In this document: piece after piece, positions 43,901-57,700 of the stretch | How the letters are laid out: each line of letters begins with the position of its first letter | Numbering within the stretch: the stretch's first letter is position 1 | Assembly: GCF_020382885.2 (NCBI RefSeq) | Contig: NC_058499.1 | Location: 15,547,872-15,611,871, forward strand | Reading direction: 5' to 3' | DNA length: 64,000 nt | DNA from: Scatophagus argus | Taxonomy: Eukaryota; Chordata; Actinopteri; Scatophagidae | Made by a program: the position numbers and the translations under genes | The notes under the pieces: generated by a model | The model's database searches: none | What the model was told of the DNA's origin: nothing | The model's input: the letters and a program-made list of their open reading frames with translations, nothing else

Positions 43901-45122
43901 GTTCTTGGTCTGTCCCTCCCCCTTTTCATGCCCCCTTGCCTCCTGAAGTTTTTGCACCTCACCCTCTCTGTGGCCTCCCCCCTCTTCATCCCCTGCTGTC
44001 CATGTACAGTTACCCTGTGTGAAGTCACATCTGTGGTCAGCATCTGTCCCAAAGAGGGTACACTTCTTCCACTTCTTCAAATGTGGCTGCCGTGATGCCA
44101 GAAGGCTTGACTCTCTCAGCCTCAGAGGGGAAGGCCTGCTATCATTCATAAATGAGTTTGATTTAGTTTTAACAGGCCTCTGCATTTGCCTTCTAAGTGG
44201 CTGATGAATAAACATGAGCAGAGATGGGGCGGGAACTGCATGGGGGTAGGATGAGAAGAGGCCTGGTTTGTGTGTGTGTGTATTGGGAGGGGTATCGAGG
44301 GCAGTGGGGGAGCCTTTCTTCCCAGCAGGGCTGCATCTCGTTTAATTGGAGCACTTGTGGCACCATTACCTCCTTTACTCAAACACGTTACTGATGACAA
44401 AAGAAAACAGCACTAAGCCTGCCTTTGTTAGCTAGGAGTCTGGACGAGGAGACGGATTCCTCGCCGCTACTCATGTGTGGGAATCATCCGCACTCCCACC
44501 ACGAGCTGCTGCCGCTGCCTTTCGACCAATGAAACGTCGCAGCCAGGTGGACAGAACACAAATGGAAATTATAGCAGAACAGCAACAGAAATGATGGACA
44601 CAAGGGCTGTTTATCAGATACAGAAATAAACTGTGTGGTGAAATGAAATTCAGTATTTATCGACATTAAGTTTTGTTTCTGGAAAGATTGTTTCTCCTGG
44701 AATAAATCCAGTCCTTCACATTTCTACACATCAACAATATTTTAGTGTATGAACTCACAGGAATTCTCTCTATCAGTCAATTTCAAATTGATTGACTCCA
44801 GCATATGTGTGCAGCCCTGTCAGTGACCTTGTCCTTTTGCTAAACTTTGACCTGAGGACACAGCGATGAGGCCGGTCTCTAGTTTGTTTCTGGTCACCAC
44901 AGTGTCCCGAGAGAGCAATAAGGGTTTGACCTTTACCCTCAGTCTGACCCCACTAGAGGAAACCAAGCAAGGGAAACATGTTACCTCTTAGGCTCTTTAT
45001 TGTTAAATCTTCAAAAAAAAAAAAATTTAATCCCTTGTTTTGTATAAGTGATTAAAGGGATTCACAAAAAACTTCATTTACTGAATTCAAATAAAGCAAT
45101 TACGATGCGTTATTAATAATTC
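34996..45122. other. Gene-poor spacer between the mir-9-3 unit and rhcg
   Basis: I see no gene with support on either strand. It contains many poly-A/T runs, a (TGC)8 tract at 37781-37804, and AT-rich and GC-moderate blocks. Its size and position between a neural miRNA and rhcg would suit long-range regulatory elements, but this cannot be shown from one sequence. Confidence 0.4.
37781..37804 (+). repeat. (TGC)8 tract
   Basis: Eight perfect TGC units in noncoding sequence, preceded by a CCACC-rich run. Confidence 0.9.
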
Positions 45123-45128
45123 TTTATT
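45123..45128 (-). terminator. rhcg: Candidate rhcg poly(A) signal
   Basis: On the minus strand this reads AATAAA, about 1.2 kb past the rhcg stop. Other weaker hexamers exist nearer, so the 3' end is uncertain. Confidence 0.4.
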
Positions 45129-45264
45129 GATTTTCAAAATTATATGACCATTAACAAAACAGCATGACATAAATATTCAGTGTACAATGTGTAAATGTAC
45201 AAACATCAGCTTCTGACAATATCATTAATTTTCAGATCAGTAACATGAATAAAAATATCTGCTA

Positions 45265-45500
45265 ACACTTTACTTTAAGGCCCCTTTTAAAAGCAGTACA
45301 TAAATTTTCAATAAGTGGGTTGTAGATCAGCATAATGCGGTTACAAGCATAGATCAGTGTTTATTAATGTATCCTTCAGTAACTATAACTTATAATGTGG
45401 ATACCCACAGAGGCTGGTGGACAGCTAATAAATGAAAATACAGTAAAATACAGTTTAATGATATAAGACATGAAATCATGATTGACAAATACTGTACATT
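45265..45500. repeat. Possible degenerate fish interspersed repeat
   Basis: The stretch beginning AACACTTTACTTTAAGGCCC resembles the end of a repeat family common in fish (AACACTTTAC...AAGG). The interior and right end are not clear, and it would lie in the rhcg 3'UTR or just past it. Confidence 0.3.
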
Positions 45501-46246
45501 AATAAACACTTGAAAAATGACAATTTTTTAAAATTACTTACAATGACGTTTCAGTGAATCACAAATGATTTATTAAATGCAACATGATGGGTATCTGTCA
45601 CCTACAAAGCTCTCCATGACGACACACAGAATAAAGTTCTGATTTTAATGTGTCCAATGGCAACGTTGAGGGAGCAAATTCAACTGTGCATATAAACAAA
45701 CAAATGTAGGCGACAGCATAAACTTACATAAAGGTCTTGCATAAATTTGGCTGTTGCGTCACACAGAGGGGCAAACATTCAGTCAGAAGGAACTGAAGAT
45801 GTGACAAACTCCAGCGCGAAACCCTTACAGTGCAACTCGTGTGGGCACGAAGCAAACGTGATATAAAAGATGGTCCTGAATATTTCACCCTCTGCCACTT
45901 AAACGAACGGTTGTTATGTTCTCACAGTCATGTTTTAGTCCAGCACTCCACTGGTACCAAGATAATGTCACTCATCTAACAGAATATTGAATATGAAGAT
46001 TTGATTCAATATTAATTGATTTAATCTAAAAAAAAATATCCTGGGACACAGAAAGGATCTTGTTCTGCTGGCGAATATTTCACTCCAAACAAACAACAAA
46101 AAAAAAAAAAGATTTTAAGACTGTATTTTAGGCTAAACACCGTGACATAAATTCACTGAGTGTAAAGTAATTTGGTTTTGGTTGATGGAGAATAATCATA
46201 TGAAGATTTCTGTCCAGCAGGAGAATAAGAGGAACACACGAGCTGT

Positions 46247-46273
46247 ATGTGTGTGTGTGTGTGTGTGTGTGTG
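46247..46273. repeat. (TG)n, read as (CA)n in the rhcg 3'UTR
   Basis: About 13 units lie roughly 40 bases downstream of the rhcg stop codon on the minus strand. CA-repeats in 3'UTRs can bind hnRNP L, but no effect is shown here. Confidence 0.9.
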
Positions 46274-46310
46274 ATGAAGACACAGATCACATCAGGGTGG
46301 AGGCTTAGCG

Positions 46311-49300
46311 TCAGTTCTGTTCCATGGTGAAATTCGACTCCGCGCTGAAATAAAAAAAAAAAACAAAACAAATACAATGACACTTCATGGGAAAGTTTCA
46401 GCTCACAGTGTACATGTAAACACCAACATCATCATGTTTGAACAGTGTCAACGTTTTGATAGCTGTATTTTTCACCTATTGCCTGCCTTTAAAATCCTTT
46501 TTATTTATTGAGATTTGGCTTACTGATGTTCCAGTGATTTTTATATTTATACAGGGCAGTAGATGTATTCCCTTAATGGCAGGCATTATTTTAAATAGAT
46601 GGATCACAAATGATGTAACTGTGGACAAAAAAGAAACATGTAGCTCAAATAACAGTGTGGGTTATAACATATGGTGCATTTATCTCCACCTGTGGGTAGA
46701 TTTCAGACAGTTTTGATTTAGAAAAACAGACTCCAGACACGGTGTACAACCTTAAAATGAATGAGTGCAAGACGAGCACAAGACGTGACAGCATGTAGCC
46801 CACCTACTACTTCCTCACTCCTCCAGAAGCCCTCCCTCACAGGGAGCAGGCCTCGTTTTGGAGTCGGACTCGACGCCAAGATCCAGAAAATGAATATCAT
46901 TTTCATTTTTTGAACGAACATGACTTCTGTTGTGTAACAATTCAAGGTGACTTTGAAGAGCCACACATGTGAAACTGTGCTGTGAAAAACCCCTATCAAC
47001 AAACAGCACAGGTGAAGAACTTCACCTGGAAGCACAAAGCACACAGTCCACAGTCCACATCAGCATTTCATAATGTAGCCCACAATGAGGGACAGACAGC
47101 AGCGCTTGTCTCTGTGGCAGCGGTGCCATGCTGTCTATAGCTGCATCCTGATGGTGTGCTCATGCTGTTTTCAACACTGTGAATACATATTCCCAACAAA
47201 GGGCAGGAATTAACAATGAGCCACATGTCGCCTCCGCAAATGTGGATCTGCTGCCACCAAGAGGACACTGAATGCAACACATTTCACACTAACAAAGCCA
47301 CTACCTGCATCACTTGTTTGGTGTGAGAAAATCACATCTCCATGACCAGAACACTGTTGTCACATAAACTGAAAGGACACTCACACATCTTTGTTCCTCA
47401 AGTGGTTGTTGTACTGAAGGATTGGTGGGATGTTCTCCTCATCCTCAGGTAGCTGTGAACAATTAGAGTTTTAACATAATGATTCAAATTCAGTAACCAC
47501 ATGATGAGCCGACAAAAAGACATGTGAAGCTATGTTCACTTGTTCATGTCAAAATATGGTTAATTGCAAAGTGCTTCTTTGCCTACTCACTAAAGTACAT
47601 AATGAGTGGAAAAACAGCCTCAGAGTGAGGAACACAAAGCACTAAAATCTTACTGAGAGGAACAGCATAACAAAACAAAATGCACATCTAACCTGAAATC
47701 AAAGTTTGTTTCCTTATTTCTATACACATATTGAGTAGATCTTGTAAAGCATCACAGCTTGATCCTGATTGGCTCCTTACAGTAAAGATTGGTGATCTGA
47801 AAAGCCAGCTGGTTCGAATGAGACCATCTGATCCAATCAAAAGTCCAGCGTTTTACTAAAAAGATACACATCTCCAAGCTCAGCTCAGTAAACTGCATTT
47901 TAACGGTCAAATAGCATAAACAAACCACTCAAACGAAATCATTAAAACATGTCATCTTTGAGATGTCTGGTGCTCAGTCTGTGCAGCTCCATAATCTCTG
48001 ACCACATTGTGATTTGAGTGTAAAAAACCTCTCTATGGCTGTAAAGACTCTTCTCTCACCTCCCAGTAGGGCTCATCATCAAAACAATTGTCATCTGCAG
48101 CATCTCCCCAGATAGGTAATCTTAAGATACAACCTGAGAAGAATACAAATAAAGTCACTAACACAGACAGTCTCTCTTTACCCAGCATATTAACACACTC
48201 AAGCTGAAGGGTCATGTGGTCGTTCCTTACCAACAATGATGCCTCCGCCTACACCAAAGCAGATAGCCACACAGAGGCCTGCAGCCTGGTGCCCGCCCTG
48301 CCGCGTGGGCACCATGTCTTTGAAAGGTCCCTCAAAGTCAAAGGTGTTAGTCAGCCTTTAATACAAAACAAGGGGGAATGTTGTTGTCACAGTGTTGGTT
48401 TTTTCAGAGCAAAAGACCACATTTGGCCACAATCATACAACCATATTACTGCTTTATTTTTTGATCCTTTACTGGTGGATAAATCTCTATCCATTTAATC
48501 AAAAAAGTTGGCTGTCTGGCTGCAGGACCACTCACCCTTCAGAGCCATAAACCGACTCTGAGGCAGCTGCAGCAGTGATGGCGCCCACAATACCACCTAT
48601 GACTCCGGGCATGGCATGTAAGTTATGGATTCCACATGTGTCCTGGATCTTCAGGTACTTCTCCATGAATGGCTGAGAGAGTTAAAAAAAAATCTTAGCA
48701 GCTTAGTCTGATTTAGTTTTAGGATCTAAGGATTATGCAAGTAGAACAGAAAAAAGTGATGAGTGGAATGAAGGAAAACAGGTTTTGTGCCAAGGGCATT
48801 ATGTCCAGTTAACTCTAACTCAACAAAGACAAATATTGACAAAAATATTAAGACTAATCAATCAGCAAATACTAAGACTGGAAAAATATTTTATGTAAGT
48901 ACATACTTAGATGACTGGCCATGTTTCATTTAAATTACTGATTACCTGGACTGACTAATGAACATTAAAAAGCTAAACCGAATACCATACCGTGAGGTAG
49001 ATATATCCCAGAGTGGAGATGATGCCACAGCAGAAGCCTACGATCAGAGACCCATAGGGCATCAGCATGAACTCTGCCGCAGTTCCCACTGCAACGCCTC
49101 CAGCAAGAGTGGAGTTCTGGATGTGAACCTGAGAAGAACAGAAAAACAAAACACATACTGATACTTGCAGAAGAAATTGCATATCAGTTTGACTTCTACA
49201 CTGAATGTGGCAGCTGAAACAGAGTGTGCAGCCCATGAAGGCAAAATTAAATTTGTTCAAGTCAACAGCCCATGGTTGTTACCATGTCTAGTTTTCCATG

Positions 49301-52300
49301 CTTCTGGAAGAGGCTCGAGATGGCCACAGTAGTGAGCACAGTTGCGGCCAAAGCCAGGTATGTGTTTATCACTGCTCTGTGCTGCCCGTCCCCGTGGTCT
49401 GTGATGGCCGAGTTGAAACTGGGCCAGAACATCCACAGGAAGAGGGTGCCTAAACAGAGGACAGGGCAGACCTCAACAATCCAGAGTACCTCCAGAATAA
49501 TGCAAGAAATATTCTTATTAATTATCGATTACATAATTAATTAATCGATAAATATTAATTAAACCACGCCCACCAATCATAGCAAAGACATCTGAGTGGT
49601 AGACGGAGCCCTGCAGACGGCTGCTCTGGTCCAGGTTCGGTCGATAGAGCATCCACGAGATAGAAAGACCATAATAACCTCCAAATGTGTGGATCACCAT
49701 GGAGCCTCCAGCATCTCTCGCCTTCGGGTAACAAAATATTAGGATTAGCAACAATAGATACAGGAGCTAAGGATGTTATGAGGTGCTTGCTTGATGCTGT
49801 TTGTGGGTGGTTGACAACCAGAGGATATTCATGGAGAAAAGTCAATATTTTATGATTTTATTTCATTTTTTATTGTTTTAAAAATGATTTGCATTTAATT
49901 CAGAATACTGAAAAAAATCACAGGAATAAATGGCATAACAAAACCTATCTGTGATATAAAACATCCTCTAGTTATTTCAATATCATGGTTATCATTATGT
50001 AAAATAATGTTGGTATAAGCTCAGTTTCTCAATATGAAACTGATGCATAAATACACAATATAGTAACAGTTGCTGTGTTTGGTGATCTGTATTAAGTTCA
50101 GCTACAGCATGAAAGTTTAGAATTAAAATGTTATCATTTTAACTTACATGTATGAGATTTAGGATAATATATTCTTCCACAGCAAACAGTGTGATCCCAA
50201 ACAGAGTCAGAACCATCAGCTGGACTGGACTGACTTTTCCAAGCACCGCCCCATAGGCAATTAAACAGCCGGCCACACAGAAGTCAGCATTGATCAGACT
50301 GGGGAGGAGTCAAAATGTAATGTAATGAACAAACAAGGCAAGAAAACGTAATTTCACATCTGTCCTGGCCAAATATGAGAAGAGAGTACCGAAAGAGTGA
50401 TAAGCATATATCTAGTTATTCTGGTTTCCCCTCTCCTTTCGTTGTCTTTGTTTCTTTGTCTCACACACTCACACGCACACACACACACACATACACACCT
50501 ACGGGGACACACAGCTGTCACACAGTATCACACACAGTATCATCACTTCTCATTAGAGGTAATGTTTACTTTTAAACTACCACAAACAATAAATCTAATG
50601 TGCCCGGAAATATCTAGACTGGTTTCTCCACCTCGCTATGTATCCCTGTGTTTATTTTTCTATCGAAACCATGCAGGTACAGAAACATAATACCACCACA
50701 TATATTTCCTGGTACTAAATCAGAGTTGAATAACATCACTTAGATTGTCACAGTTGTGGCTTTTCATATATTATCAGAGAATCATTTCCACTGCTGGCTG
50801 TACGCATTCATCAAAATTAAATAGAACAAGAAAAAGGGGTCATGTTCAGCCATTGAGAATAAGACTGAACAATTACTTTTCAACTCCAATTTTGATCTTT
50901 CCATCAGTGTAGTCCAGAGAGTGGAACCAGCCTTGCATGAGCAGCGCCCATTGGAGGCCGAAGGCTGCGATGAGGAAGTTGAAACCCACTGCACCAAAAC
51001 TGTACCGCTTAAGAAATGTCATCAGGAAGCCAAATCCAACAAAGATCATCACATGGACATCCTGGAAACCTATAGAGCAAAGACAGAAGAAGGAAATGTG
51101 GAAGATAAGAATTAGTGTATTTCCTCACTACACTGAAAGACCGACTCCATCTTTAGCCCTGCCTTTGAAGAGCTGATGTGTTCTTCCCACAGACGTGCAG
51201 GTCAGGTGACTTAAAGACTGCCGATGAAGAAGATAATAAGTAAAACGCATGAGCAGTAAAAGAGGGAAGAGAAGGTGAAATGAAAGGTCTCTCAAATGGG
51301 AACAGCTCATAGTGTGGAGGCCCACATTCAAACTGCAAGTAATGCATGAATGAATGAAGAAATGGAACAATGATTCTCCAAAACAAGGTATCAAGTAATA
51401 TTTTCACAAATCAGCCTCCCATTGCTTTGTCTTGCTAAGATGTTTCTTCTATTAAGTGCCTTATCGCAGCTATATTTATTTGATCTTTGGAACATCTATC
51501 ATTAAATTGTAATTATATCCGATGGTGTTATCATCATATTATTATCTTATTTTATCAGCACTAGTTTGTCCTATTGAAAGGAGTGACGTGCCAGTAGAGT
51601 TTGCTTTCAAAACACGTCATGTCACGCCACGTCACGCCACGTCACACTGCTGGGGCGCATGAGGGCATATTAGATAAGAAGGGGAAATCATGTGAGGATG
51701 ACTCAAGGACATACTGTATTTACTCGTACTAGAGTGCTTATTTTTTGTTTTTGTTATTCTTTTCTTGAAAATAATGTACAAATAAAGTAGAAAAAAAGGA
51801 AAAACATAATGCCTCGGTGATTAAGCTACAATTCCACCTGTCGACGAAGTCCATGAGATGTGGTTGGAGTCACGCAGAAACACACAAAACAAAAAGTGAG
51901 TCAAACTATTGTGTCCAATGTCAGTGCCCTCGAGCCTAAGTATACTAACCATAAAACACACACAGACACACACACACACGCACATAAAACAGAGTGGTAA
52001 CAAAGAAAGAACTTGATCTATTGTTGGAAGAAAACATCTGAACAATTTCTGGAACAGGTGGCTCTTTTCTGTGAGACAGTAAATATCTGCAGTATGTGAA
52101 TACCAGTATAAACCACCCAGTATCATTTACAGCACAACACTGTGATCGCCAGACACACCTCAGGGCATAATAGATCCCCACTGCTCTGAGCAACGTTACA
52201 GTTGGCACAGAGGTATTTGTGACAAAGAGTCCAAATTCTATGTCACGTCAGAGAGTGTATTTCTTATGGCCTAACATATAAGAAAGGCTTTAGACATTTC

Positions 52301-53141
52301 ACTCTGTCAACAATGATGATGGGCGTTGTGTTCGAAAAGAAGGTCCCACGACTTTTGGATGAGGTCTCACTGTCCCCTGACAACCAATACTGTCAGGTCA
52401 TACATTTATCATCTGACATCTAACACCATATCAAAGATGTCTTCATTACAGCCTGGCACTGACACCGTGGGTTGTTGTGGGAAATGTCCACACAAAACAT
52501 TCAAAACGTGCACATCAAGGTGCAAGCAGTAAAAACTGAACATGTTTTCAGTCACACAAAGAGGTAAGCGTTGACATGTCATGATCAATTAAACTGGAAA
52601 GGAAAGCCTGAAGGGAGTAAAATCCCAGAGGAAACATGCACCTGCAGGTGTCAGCAATGCAGGAATAATCCAACACGGTAACTCAAGTAGAAATATACTT
52701 TACTACTATTAAAAACAGATCATTTATAGGGAATTGTTTAAATAAATTTATGAAATGAAGAAGTTAAATGTGCCAAAATATGGATATAAAGCATAAAAAT
52801 ACTTAAGTTAAGATTTAAAGGATGCTATATGAACACATTAACAAAATAAAAGTGACGACTGACATACATTGCTGGAAAAAGAGGAAAAAGAAAGAAAGTT
52901 CAAAATGATGACACTTACTTGGATATCTGAAGTAGAAGTCGTTCTCAATGTCACTTGATATATTGTTAGCCCTTCTGTGCTCAATCCAGTGTGGATCCGA
53001 TTCTTCATTATAACGAATAAAAACCCCAAATAAGATGATCATGGCTGTCTGCCACACAAAGCAAACTGCTGGAAGGCTGAGACGAACATTAGTGTTTTTT
53101 GGTCGGTCACACATATTCCTGAAGCTTTGAACACAGCCCAT
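46311..53141 (-). CDS. rhcg: Ammonium/ammonia channel Rh type C glycoprotein, complete
   Basis: RhCG is a trimeric Amt/Mep/Rh membrane channel for NH3/NH4+. In fish it serves gill and skin ammonia excretion. Eleven exons in transcript order (53141-52919, 51069-50877, 50298-50148, 49721-49574, 49449-49283, 49128-48991, 48672-48536, 48355-48231, 48133-48060, 47452-47385, 46344-46311) sum to 485 codons plus stop (human 479). Motifs include [15 protein letters not shown] (helix 1), [32 protein letters not shown] and [18 protein letters not shown]. The last channel motif is [17 protein letters not shown]. The two pore histidines (in VIHTFGG and GIHNLHA) are present. An N-glycosylation-type NIS lies in the first extracellular loop. 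The start is at 53141; its N-terminus ([16 protein letters not shown]) is longer than human RHCG. Teleosts have several rhcg copies, and which one this is cannot be fixed here. Confidence 0.95.
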
Positions 53142-54269
53142 TTTTTCTGATCAGTTTTAATCTTTTGTAGATATGAACTTGTTTAGTTTTCTAAAGGTAT
53201 GAGGGCTGCTAAACAGCTCGATTATTCAAGTGAGCTGTCAAGCGACAGACACTTCAATGGCCTTTAGCATCTTCAACAGTGAAGGTGAGCAACACTGGGC
53301 GTTTGCTTTAAGGAGAAGACCCTCCCACAGTCACTCCCTCCACTATTCCACTTAGTGGACTCAGTTTTCAAGTGAGAACTCATCTTTAAGATAAAGGCTC
53401 CATGACTGGATTGTAAATGTTTAAGAATAATTTAATTCAGTTTTTTTTTCTGAGCACTGTAAAAATCATACAATAGAATTCTGCTGATGTTTTGTGATAA
53501 AGGACAAACATTAAGGTAAAATAGGTAAAATATATTCACTGAGACATCCTGTGAATAGACTAACCTGGTTAAATTATCCAGTCAAGAACCAAATGGATTA
53601 CACAGGTTTTTTTTTAGAATTTTCTTTTAACCTCTGCCCTTCACACCAACACTCTTGGCATGTTAGAGAAACATAAACACTTTTTTTTTTTTGTACGTGT
53701 GACTTTTGTCGATTTAGTAAATATAAAGACAGGCCTCTACCAGTCAGAGGGTGGAGACCTTCTCCTCTCCTTTGCACAGGGCTGTTTCTGTGAAGCATTA
53801 ACTGTAAATAATGTGTATCCATGCAGGTCCCCATTAGAAAGATGCATGACAAGTTAAGACAAGAGACCTTTTTTTTTTGTTGTGCAGGAGGAGGATTGTA
53901 AAATAATGAATTTTCCTTTGGACATTTGGGTCTTTTCTTTAGTTTAAATGCTTGAAAATTCAGAACACATAAGAATTGTGTAAAATACACATGTAAATGT
54001 AAGTATTGTAATAAAAACTGGAACAATTAAACTAGACTAAAGAGAACTGTACAGTTCAGAGAATGATGAAAATAGAGTCTTATACAAATTTTGATTCTGG
54101 TGGGAAGATAAACATGCTCTTGTAAACTTGTAACTGCAACAGATTCAGTGTATGATTCAGCAGACATGCCAAACATGATAAAAATCATCAAAACTGCTGT
54201 TTCATCCACAGACAGCAGGTTCATGTGGGAGACTGTGGTCATCTTCCAATCAATGCGTCAGCATTTTGG
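53142..54269. other. rhcg upstream region
   Basis: This is the presumed rhcg promoter and flank on the minus strand. No gene is seen; it has several T-runs. The open frame at 53598-54026 has no similarity. Confidence 0.35.
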
Positions 54270-54745
54270 GAAAAATGCCTATGTTGATATCACTCTCATG
54301 CTTATGAAAATATGTCGATGGAGCCAGTAGTCGGTTACCTTAGCTCAGCATACAAACTGAAGATGGGGGAGGCATGGTTCATCCAGAGGTCAAGAAAAGA
54401 AGAAAAAATCCATTTGTCCTCCCTAAAGCTCATTAATTAACACATTAAACCTCATTAGATTTTAGCCTGTACAAAAAAACACGTGTAAAAACAACAGTTT
54501 GTCGTTTTAGCGACAGTGGACACTTTGATCAAAATACAAAGTGTTCATTAATGAGCTTGAGCGTCAGCTTTTTGTTACTTTTGAACAGTCAGTTTTTAGT
54601 TAGCTGTGTCCTTGTTTCCAGTATTTATGCTATGCTAAAACTAACTGGTTGTTAGCTCTAGCCTCAGATGCAAGGGTGGACATCAGTCTTCACCTCTAAC
54701 TGTTGTCATGAAAGCAAAGTAGTGCATTTTCCAAAATTTCAAACA
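54270..54745. mobile_element. Foldback, MITE-like teleost repeat (degenerate)
   Basis: The left end (GCATTTTGGGAAAAATGCC) and right end (GTGCATTTTCCAAAATTTC) are inverted relative to one another. Internal sub-ends also mirror each other (TTAGCTCAGCATACAAACTG against CAGTATTTATGCTATGCTAA). The interior (CTCATTAATTAACACATTAA) resembles a non-autonomous family I recall as frequent in percomorph fish. It encodes no protein. The copy is old, with many substitutions between arms. Confidence 0.55.
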
Positions 54746-57700
54746 ATTTCTTACAGGTAAGGCAGACAACATTTACTGTCACTAGATATAACACCAACGC
54801 ACCAGCATACCAGCAGACCTGATAAAAGTGGGAGAGAAAAAAGAAACATTCAAACACACAAATTCATATCAAACTAAAGTCTCAGTCTTACTATCAATAT
54901 GGTGACGTGTCAGCTAGACTTAACTTTTTCTGGTCACTTTCCATTGCATAACATTGACTTTGGAAAAAGGGTGATTGCATACACACTGACTGCCAAATGA
55001 AAACAGTAAAGATGATGCAGACCTTCCTGTCTGGTACTGTTTGTTGTGTAGGGAAGGTCAAACAGACATGCTCCTAAATGTCATGTACTTGTTTCCCCTA
55101 TATTTTCTGACTTAAACCAAAAAAAGATAAAACAATGTTAAACATATATATTCAGTTATCCACAGTTAGTGACTTGAATGCTTTTCAGTAAATCCACTAA
55201 AATCGTTACTGCTTAACAAATAGACAATACAGATTTGTAACTCAAGTGAGCACGTGTAAAATTTTACTCCTGTTCCACCAAAGTAAAACAAATCAAGATA
55301 TGCTTTTGTCTACAACTTTTAAAGGTGTATGTTGGGATCCACAGCTTCATGTAGCACACTCTTCGATGCTTTACACTCCTCACACAAAGATGTTGCAAAA
55401 AGGGGCTAAAAAAAATCAAAAGTCAATGACAATCCATTTTTCAATCTATCAAGTCTAAGCCGGGTTTCTGTGGGTGCTTTGCTGCTCTTTTTGCAACGTG
55501 ACGAAATGAAGCGATAGAAAGGTATCCAATAGCAAGGTGTAATCATTCAAATATTTTATCTGACCAAAGACAGCATTTTTATCACATGATGAAGAAAGGA
55601 AGATGATGAGACATATATGCATTTCCTGCATTTTGAGTTTGATATGATTTAGTTGAACAGCTCTAATTTAGTTCATATTATCATATTTTATACATATAAA
55701 AAAAACACAGTTTACATATATACAGTACATGAGCAAGACCTAACTGTTTAAGTAATGCTCGCTCTGAGTAACCACTGTACATTGTTTACCCAAGAGACAC
55801 GGCATAGACCATACTTGTAGCCATTAAACAGTGAAATGACCAGACAGTGATGGCTAAACTGAGTCCTGAGGCATGACTGGATGATGAGGGTGACTCTTTT
55901 TGAAAATGACCTTTGTCCCAAGAAACATGTGCTCCAACCATTTAGAGCAATAAAAGCTGACCAGAGCACTTTTAAATAAACCTGAAAGGCTCTCTTATAC
56001 AGTACGACATGCAAGTCTGCAAGCACATCTATATGCCTGGATATATTGTGAGTATTTTATATATAAAAGTATTAGAAATGTGTCAGAATATTATGTGTAG
56101 TTATTACTTATGACCCACTAGAAGTGTGTGGTTGTGTGTGTTCTTCTTCCCGTTGAGGACGTTTCTGAGCTTGAAGCTGTTAGTCAATAACAGCGCTCAG
56201 TGAGAGGTTCAGACTCTTGGCGAAAAACGTGGCCAGGTTACATTGCTGTCTCATTCTCACTCCTCTGATCTGAGTCAGGATGTAAAGAACTGTGGGTGCG
56301 GGAGTGTTTATTTGTACTTCACAATGTTACTTCTGTGAAAGTACTGAAGGCAAAATATACAATAAAAACAAAATGTTCACACATACATACAAGTAGGCAA
56401 GTATTTAATGTATTAAATACCAAAAACAGAATATACACACACCGTATATGTGCAGGTGTAGTACAATACTGTCTTAAAGTGGATAGTGCTCCACTGCTGT
56501 GGGCACAAATGAGCATCTAAAGTGCTCTGTCCTGCTTGTGGGCGGTATGAGTCGGTGGCTGAATGACCAGACAAATAAAAAATAAAATCCGACCAAAAGT
56601 GACTAAATAAGCCACTTTAAGATAAATACAGATGTAGGTTTTCTTGCAACAACAGGTCTATCTCAGTGGTTCCTGGCTAGGGGTACTTGTAACCGAGTGG
56701 TTATTTTTGTTGCTGCCAAGGGGTAAGTGGACAGATAAATAACTGAGGAAATTAGCTAAAAGTATTGAATAAACCATTGAACACAGATCACTAAAAGTTA
56801 TGGATAAATGGTTGCAATGTCCGCCTTTTATAACTCCATGTGGTTGCAGAACAAATGTCAACTTAACCAAAAAATTACAGTTCAGCTGTATGAAAACATC
56901 CTCTGTTATAGTCACGCCAGTTAATAGTTAAATAAAGTCCAGTTTGAAATTCAAATGGACACTTTCAGACTGCGGATTGTGCTGTTCATGAAGGGCTAAC
57001 CTCTTCGAGTTCACTGGACTGAGTTTTGCTCACCACTGGTCTCAGGAAACTGCAAAAGAAAACTGTTATATTAATATCTCACTATAGGGACAAAGGGGCA
57101 TGTCAGTGGCATAAGCATATAGACTGATGTCCAAGTTGTTTGCTCACCAATGGGGAACATCATTAAAATGAGTGAGCACGAATCAGTGTTCACTGATTTT
57201 ATTGCCCGACTTAGCAGTGCTACCTTGGTGATGTAATTGTGGCAGATGATGAGCTCTACAGGGATGACATGTGGCACTGATCCTTTCCCTGACCCGAGCA
57301 CCGCCGTCAGGCTTGTGGAAGCAGCTTTTGTATCCTATGTTGTCTTCAGAATGCAGGAAAGACACGTAGTAATTTTTTGTCACTATGTTAAAAAAAATAA
57401 GAACATTATGGCTATGTTTATTATGCCTGAATGTTTCTCTGCCCTGCACTCTGGGAACATACTGTACATACTTAATTTTGTGTCCATTCATGCCAGCAGC
57501 ATAATGTTTGAAGTAGCAAGCAGTGACTATACTGTAACCACACAGCTAATGAGACAATGTACGGCCCTGATTTACTGACTTTTTTCACAGGAGTCACTCT
57601 GATTTGTCATATTACAATTCTCAGAAAGTCATAACAGTGTGGCAGTGAGCCAGTCTGCAAAAGGAACAGAAACCACCCACCTTTCCTTTAATTATTTTAT

